The notes below the pieces were generated by a model, which was given only the letters and a program-made list of their open reading frames with translations, did no database searches and was not told where the DNA came from. Position numbers and translations under genes: made by a program. Source: Bacillota bacterium (GTDB lineage Bacteria; Bacillota; Clostridia; Christensenellales; SZUA-584). From it: DNA of 9,531 nt. Below are positions 5,929 to 9,531 of the stretch, piece after piece. Numbering within the stretch: the first letter of the stretch is position 1; each line of letters begins with the position of its first letter. The stretch is taken from assembly GCA_023428025.1 (NCBI GenBank), contig JAEYZN010000005.1:1-9531 (forward strand), written 5' to 3'.

Positions 5929-7419
5929 TTAAATCCGCCAAAACACCCGCCCATTTTTGAACACGCTATAGAGCGCTTCGTATTTGGCTGCGTTTTCGGG
6001 GTTGGGCCGCTCCAGGCTTTCCGTCTTGTGCAGCGATTCGATGCGGCTGTAGTCCTCCCACAGCCCGCAGCCGCGCGCCGCGATGGCCGCCGCCCCCAGC
6101 GACGCCGCATCCTGATCGATATTGGTCTTCAGTATATCGATGTTGTACACGTCGGCGAATATCTGCCGCCACAGCGGACTTTTGCTGCCGCCTCCACAGA
6201 GCAGCATCTCGCCACCCAATGGCACATAACGGGCCAGGTCGTCCAGGCAGACCTTGAGGCTGAGCGCGATGCCCTCCATCGCGGCGCGCACCATGTCCGC
6301 CCGTGTGGAGCCGAGAGACAAACCCATATACGAGCCCCGGATGTTGGGGCTCTTCTCCTGCGCGCTGCCGCCCGCCAGCGACGGGTTGAACAGCAGTCCG
6401 TTGCTGCCCACCGGCACCGAGGCCGCCCATTCGTTCATGCGGCGGTACGGGTCGGCGTCGCCCAGCACCTCGGCACACAGCTGGTCGCGCACCCAGCGCA
6501 GCGAGTTGCCCGCGGAGAATATGGATGTGGCGGAGGTATAGAACCCTTCCTCGATATGCGCGAACACGAAGGGCCGGGCGGCCGCGTCCAGTATCGGCTC
6601 TTTGGCCGTCACCGCGATCCAGCTGGAGGAACCGAGCGAGGTGTACACCTTGCCTTGCCCGATGCCGCGCGCGCCCAGCGCCATGCACGAGTTGTCCACG
6701 CCGCCGCACGCCACCAGCGTGCCTGCCTTCAGCCCGGAGGCCTCCGCCGCTTCCCTGGTCACGCGCCCCACAATAGCGTGAGACGGACGGATGGGCGGGA
6801 ACAGCGATCTGGGCAGCCCGGAAGCTGCGATGAACTCGTCCGAGTAGTCCCACGCTTTGAGGTCGAACACGCCGGAGCCGGATGCGTACGACGGGTCCGT
6901 GCACATCTCGCCGGTGAACATGTAGTTGACGAAGTCCTTGGAGCCCAGCACGATATGCGTCTTGTCGAACACCTCGGTCCGGTGCTTCTTCATCCACATC
7001 ATCTTCAGCACCGAGTAGCATTCGGGCGGATCGCCGTTGCCGGTGGTCATGTACCAGCGCTCATAGGGCAGGCCGGCAAAGAATTCGCCCACCATGTCTG
7101 CCGCGCGCGTGTCGCTCCAGATGGGCACGCGATCCAGCAGCAACCTGCCCGCCCTGTCCAGCGGCGCGGCAACGAGGCTGTGGCCGGACAGCGCCAGGCT
7201 GACGATCTCCGCCGCGTGCACGCCCGTCTTCTCCAGCAGCACGCGCGTGCTCTTGCACACCGCGTCCCACCAGTCCATCGGGCGCTGCTCGTGCCAGCCA
7301 TCCTGCGGGAAATACGTGTCATATTGCATAAACGAATCGGCCAGCGATTCGCCCGTTTCGTCGTAAAGCGACGCCTTGATGCCGCCTGTGCCCAAGTCGT
7401 ACGCGATAACCTTTGCCAT
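5929..7419 (-). CDS. FGGY-family carbohydrate kinase (xylulokinase-like)
   Basis: A 496-residue cytoplasmic kinase that transfers the gamma-phosphate of ATP to a sugar or polyol, trapping it in the cell. The N-terminal FGGY domain begins with YDLGTGGIK (7-15), the phosphate-binding D-x-GT-x-x-K motif. LSGHSLVAAPLD (77-88) and IWSDTRA (100-106) are the usual substrate-site segments, the latter contributing the Asp-Arg pair. The C-terminal domain has GGVDNSCMALGA (239-250), with D242 as the likely catalytic base, LGSSSW (262-267) and the family signature GGGSKSPLWRQIFADV near residue 415. Length matches xylulokinases. ATG at 7419, GGGAGG 7 nt upstream. It appears to be transcribed alone, convergent with the ABC ATPase. 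Xylulose, ribulose or another pentulose/polyol are possible substrates; sequence alone does not tell them apart. Confidence 0.92.
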   Translation of the reverse strand: MAKVIAYDLGTGGIKASLYDETGESLADSFMQYDTYFPQDGWHEQRPMDWWDAVCKSTRVLLEKTGVHAAEIVSLALSGHSLVAAPLDRAGRLLLDRVPIWSDTRAADMVGEFFAGLPYERWYMTTGNGDPPECYSVLKMMWMKKHRTEVFDKTHIVLGSKDFVNYMFTGEMCTDPSYASGSGVFDLKAWDYSDEFIAASGLPRSLFPPIRPSHAIVGRVTREAAEASGLKAGTLVACGGVDNSCMALGARGIGQGKVYTSLGSSSWIAVTAKEPILDAAARPFVFAHIEEGFYTSATSIFSAGNSLRWVRDQLCAEVLGDADPYRRMNEWAASVPVGSNGLLFNPSLAGGSAQEKSPNIRGSYMGLSLGSTRADMVRAAMEGIALSLKVCLDDLARYVPLGGEMLLCGGGSKSPLWRQIFADVYNIDILKTNIDQDAASLGAAAIAARGCGLWEDYSRIESLHKTESLERPNPENAAKYEALYSVFKNGRVFWRI

Positions 7420-7453
7420 GCGTTTTGCCTCCCGTTTGCATATACCAGATCAA

Positions 7454-7551
7454 AAGGTCAAGACCTTGAAGGCTCCGCCTCCGAACCTGCACCCCCGAAA
7501 GCAGAGCTTTTGGGGACCCCACACCTCCGCCAAAGGGATGAATCCCTTTGG
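7454..7551. repeat. Cluster of tight mini-hairpins, probable dispersed palindromic element
   Basis: The leader of the kinase gene contains four consecutive small-loop inverted repeats: AAGGTC-AA-GACCTT (7454-7467); AGGC-TCC-GCCT (7470-7480); a 10-bp stem CCCCGAAAGC/GCTTTTGGGG with loop AGA (7493-7515, one G-T pair), overlapping the palindrome GGGGACCCC (7512-7520); and CCAAAGGGAT-GA-ATCCCTTTGG (7530-7551). The heptamer CTCCGCC occurs twice (7473-7479, 7525-7531). No open frame or T-run accompanies them. Such arrays of compact palindromes resemble the intergenic repeat elements found in many copies in some bacterial genomes, but no second copy exists in this window, so that reading is inference. 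It could also act as an mRNA leader structure for the kinase. Confidence 0.5.
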
Positions 7552-7595
7552 AATCCCATCAGGAAAATGCCTTAACCCGTTTTTTCCGTACATTT

Positions 7596-7627
7596 TGAAT
7601 TATTCATGACTATAGAGTGACTCATAG
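7596..7627. promoter_or_regulatory. Two adjacent palindromes, candidate regulator sites
   Basis: TGAAT-T-ATTCA (7596-7606) is a perfect 11-bp palindrome. Immediately after it, 7610-7627 is an imperfect palindrome, CTAT(A)GAGT-G-ACTCATAG. On the minus strand TATAGT (a 5-of-6 match to a -10 box) lies inside the second, though no convincing -35 box is seen. They lie about 180-210 bp upstream of the kinase start. A role as operator and promoter for the kinase is only suggested. They do not share the GTAAAT motif of the divergent promoter region. Confidence 0.3.
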
Positions 7628-7660
7628 GACTTTATATTGGATCGAAAAGCCCATACGGAC

Positions 7661-7990
7661 TCACCATGTGAGCTTGATCATTGCGTGGTCCTCATATCCT
7701 ACCACGACCTTGTAATAGCCGCAGAGATACGCGTTCGTCTCCTCGTCGCCCGTGTCCACATACAGGCTCTGCCCGATCAGCGAGAGCATCTTGTCCTTGG
7801 ACGCGATGATGGTGATGTTCTCCTTGCCGATACGGCGGATGACGCGGGCGCTCAGCTGCTGGTTGCCCCGCCCGAAAACGTAGCCCTGCCCGCCGATCAC
7901 CGTCACGACGATCTTCGCCGCGCCGTACTGCTCCAGCGCGGACATGATATCGCTTTCCGTGCGTCACCCGTTATCACCTCATTGGCGATA
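7661..7990 (-). pseudogene. C-terminal fragment of an ATP-NAD kinase/AcoX-like protein, frameshifted
   Basis: Reading leftward, about 105 residues match what I know of the C-terminal domain of the ATP-NAD kinase/AcoX-like family: AAKIVVTVIGGQGYVFGRGN, QQLSARVIRRIGKENITIIA, a KDKML segment, then YVDTGDEE and a C-terminus ending MIKLTW. The family motif IGGQGxxFGRGNQQ is clear. All of the N-terminal nucleotide-kinase domain is absent. The open frame begins at a TGA at 7966-7964; upstream, in the next frame, ANEVITGDA reads naturally into TESDIM if one base is restored near 7966, so there is probably a one-base deletion. There is no ribosome binding site at the internal ATG (7945). The fragment runs on directly from the gcvPA remnant, so it is a fusion relic rather than a working gene. 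Confidence 0.75.
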
Positions 7991-8543
7991 TCCGGCTTGC
8001 AGTAGTTTTTCACCACCGCCTTTCTTCCGGGGCTCATGTTCGCGGACAGCAGTATTTCCTTTTTGCCGCTCGTGCGGCTGGCCATACGGCAGACGATCGC
8101 GATGGCGTTGGCCCAGTCGTACGTGGGCGTATTGCAGGCCTCGAAGCCGGTCAGCTCGCCCAGCATCGAGCTGGATTCGAGCAGCGCCTGAAATTTGCCG
8201 TGATCCGAATACGCCTCGCCCACATACGCCGTCAGAAACTCGTCGCGCGATATGATGGTGTCGCAGACCGCAGGCACATGGTGCTGTCAGGTGCCGCCGC
8301 CGAGAAAGCACAGATAGTCCTTGCCGTTTTTGTTTTTTTCAAAAGACCTTCCATATGCCGCTGCAACCGGTATTCGGACATGATGGGGGCCGGTATGTTG
8401 AGTTCGCCTTTAAAACGCAGCGTATCGGGTATTTCCTTGTAGATGTCCTCCGAATTTTTCATGCCGAGGTAGTCCAACATCTCTTGCTTGACCCGCGGTT
8501 CGGAGTTGGGGATATAGGGATGCACCGTATACTTTTCCGCCAT
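7991..8543 (-). pseudogene. gcvPA: Truncated, frameshifted glycine dehydrogenase subunit 1 (P-protein alpha) remnant
   Basis: The product would be subunit 1 of the glycine decarboxylase P-protein. ATG at 8543 with AGGAGG 8 nt upstream. The first frame matches the GcvPA N-terminus (HPYIPNSEPRVKQEMLDYLG, then EIPDTLRFKGELNIPAP) until HMEGLLKK. There a run of seven A (opposite 8333-8339) seems one short: the next frame continues KNGKDYLCFLGGGT, then TGA at 8289-8287, then QHHVPAVCD. Relatives have Trp at the TGA. The frame then runs on as TIISRDEFLTAYVGEAYSDH, SSMLGELTGFEACNTPTYDW and SGKKEILLSANMSPGRKAVV, and stops resembling GcvPA near YCKPDI. Only about 180 of roughly 450 residues remain. Two independent lesions plus a truncation make it a pseudogene. 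The junction at about 7990 is approximate. Confidence 0.85.
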
Positions 8544-8773
8544 TTTTTCAACCTCCTGTTTTTGAAATCGAATAAGATTGGCTGGTAAAAAAGCTTAAGT
8601 ACGAACACCGGCCCGTCCACCTTTATTGCGGGAACGCAAACATATACAATCGGAAATACAAAAAATTCGAAAGTCATATATCTTCGTCTTAATCTTTATA
8701 TTCAACTTTTATTTTCTTTTTCCTCTATATGCGAAAAAATTGTTTCAAAAAAATGAAAGAATAAAAAAGGCGG
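8544..8773. other. AT-rich spacer between gcvPB terminator and gcvPA remnant
   Basis: About 230 bp, very AT-rich from roughly 8640 to 8770, without a gene. On the minus strand it should hold the promoter of the gcvPA remnant, but no pair of boxes stands out; TTGAAT (8704-8699) is spaced 19 nt from TATATG. A small perfect stem TTGCG-GGAA-CGCAA lies at 8626-8639. I see no glycine riboswitch-like structure. Confidence 0.4.
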
Positions 8774-8803
8774 AGCAGCCGTCAGCCTATAATACGGGCT
8801 GCT
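8763..8803 (-). terminator. Probable rho-independent terminator after gcvPB
   Basis: Reading leftward from the gcvPB stop, AGCAGCCCGT (8803-8794) pairs with ACGGCTGCT (8782-8774), giving 9 base pairs with one bulged C and an 11-nt loop. After a 5-nt gap comes a run of six T (8768-8763). The gap between stem and T-run is longer than ideal. It lies about 37 nt past the gcvPB stop and would separate gcvPB transcription from the gcvPA remnant. Confidence 0.55.
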
Positions 8804-8839
8804 GGAGAATGGCTGCCCCGTACCTGGAGATGCTTTTGT

Positions 8840-9531
8840 TTATTCCCGGTTTTTCTGATATCTCAGCACCGGGTTGCGTACAGCCCGGCTTTCGTCCAAA
8901 CGCGAGAGCGCCGTAGTGTTCGGCGCGGTCTTAAGCCGTTCCGGGTTCTCTTCCGCTTCCCGTGCGATGCGCAGCATAGCCCCGATGAAACCGTCCAACG
9001 TCTCCTTGCTCTCCGTCTCGGTGGGCTCGATCATCAGCGCCTCCTTGACGATCAGCGGGAAATACATCGTCGGCGGGTGATAACCGTAGTCGATCAGCCG
9101 CTTGGCGACATCCAGGCTGCTGACGCCCAGCGCCATCTGCCGTTTGCCGGAAAACACCGTCTCGTGCATGCACGTCGTGTCATACGGCAGCTCATACTTC
9201 TCTTTCAACCGGCTCTGCACGTAGTTCGCGTTGAGCACAGCATTTTCCGCCACCTGCCTCAAACCTTCCGCCCCCATCGTGAGGATATAGGCGTACGCCT
9301 TCACCGCCACGCCGAAGTTGCCGTAGAACGAGCGTACCCGCCCGATCGACTGCGGCCGGTTGCCGTCCAGCACATACCCATCACTCGTCTTCTCGACCAC
9401 CGGCGCGGGCAGAAACGGCACGAGATCGGCGCGAACGCCCACCGGGCCGGAGCCCGGCCCGCCGCCGCCGTGCGGCGTGCTGAACGTCTTGTGCAGATTG
9501 AGGTGCACCACGTCGAAGCCCATATCGCCGG
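8840..9531 (-). CDS. gcvPB: Glycine dehydrogenase (decarboxylating) subunit 2, C-terminal part
   Basis: About 230 residues, the C-terminal half of the roughly 480-residue P-protein subunit 2, which together with GcvPA decarboxylates glycine with pyridoxal phosphate and passes the aminomethyl group to the lipoyl H-protein. The gene runs off the right edge, so its true start is outside. The pyridoxal-phosphate lysine is seen in HLNLHKTFSTPHGGGGPGSG (Lys codon at 9490-9488), followed by a Gly-rich loop. YHPPTMYFPLIV and IEPTETESKETLDGF are conserved C-terminal segments. The frame is uninterrupted to the TAA at 8842-8840, and the C-terminus ends as in relatives (TAPNTTALSRLDE, then PVLRYQ). Nothing in the visible part suggests decay, in contrast to the neighbouring gcvPA copy, so a working GcvPA is probably encoded elsewhere, perhaps just beyond the edge. 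Confidence 0.93.
   Translation of the reverse strand, partial: GDMGFDVVHLNLHKTFSTPHGGGGPGSGPVGVRADLVPFLPAPVVEKTSDGYVLDGNRPQSIGRVRSFYGNFGVAVKAYAYILTMGAEGLRQVAENAVLNANYVQSRLKEKYELPYDTTCMHETVFSGKRQMALGVSSLDVAKRLIDYGYHPPTMYFPLIVKEALMIEPTETESKETLDGFIGAMLRIAREAEENPERLKTAPNTTALSRLDESRAVRNPVLRYQKNRE

Noticed and set aside
7454..7551. CRISPR array or attachment site from the repeated palindromes
   Set aside because: The palindromes differ from each other in sequence and length and have no regular spacers; no integrase or cas gene is nearby.
5800..7575. 591-codon open frame on the plus strand opposite the kinase gene
   Set aside because: Composition is antisense-like (Arg, His, Ala, Gln), no domain is recognisable, and the minus-strand frame encodes a full-length FGGY kinase.
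8287..8289. TGA in the gcvPA remnant as selenocysteine or reassigned Trp
   Set aside because: The P-protein is not a known selenoprotein, no selenocysteine insertion hairpin was evident, and the gene has a separate frameshift and truncation; the other genes keep TGG for Trp.
8544..8773. Glycine riboswitch upstream of the gcvPA remnant
   Set aside because: The spacer is AT-rich with one 5-bp stem and lacks the tandem conserved aptamer pattern expected.
8626..8916. Small open frame with a hydrophobic aromatic stretch in the AT-rich spacer
   Set aside because: The apparent membrane segment (Phe, Tyr, Leu) follows from T-rich DNA; it has no ribosome binding site, crosses the gcvPB terminator and overlaps the gcvPB end.

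Overview
The window reads as part of a chromosome from a Clostridia-like Bacillota bacterium, inferred rather than proven. Most genes have strong AGGAGG-type ribosome binding sites, coding DNA is moderately GC-rich while promoter regions are very AT-rich, the glycine decarboxylase P-protein is of the two-subunit type (gcvPA/gcvPB) common in Firmicutes, and the sugar-binding protein is a lipoprotein with a lipobox. No rRNA, tRNA, CRISPR array, insertion sequence or phage gene was seen.

Positions 1-7419 form a sugar or polyol uptake and catabolism locus. A leftward operon starts at the AT-rich divergent promoter region (3329-3564). It encodes an RbsB-type sugar-binding lipoprotein, a xylose-isomerase-like TIM-barrel isomerase/epimerase, a zinc-dependent medium-chain dehydrogenase, and the first codons of a short-chain dehydrogenase or nucleotide-sugar epimerase leaving the left edge. 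Rightward from the same region run a DeoR-family regulator and an RbsA-type two-domain ABC ATPase. Converging on the ATPase from the right is a leftward FGGY-family (xylulokinase-like) kinase. Together these suggest binding and import of a pentose- or polyol-like substrate, oxidation and isomerisation, phosphorylation by the kinase, and control by the DeoR protein. The exact substrate cannot be read from sequence. No permease gene is in the window although both its binding protein and its ATPase are.

Positions 7420-7660 are an intergenic stretch holding a cluster of tight mini-hairpins and two small palindromes.

Positions 7661-9531 hold glycine-cleavage material. At the right edge is the C-terminal half of an apparently intact gcvPB, leftward, followed by a probable terminator and an AT-rich spacer. 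Next comes a broken gcvPA copy: it keeps a good ribosome binding site and start, but has a one-base frameshift in an A-run, a TGA at a normally conserved Trp, and loss of everything past about the first third. The remnant runs straight into the C-terminal domain of an ATP-NAD kinase/AcoX-like protein, itself one base out of frame. This looks like a deletion-generated gene chimera in decay, and it is the most unusual object in the window. I did not find a convincing new defence or mobile system.
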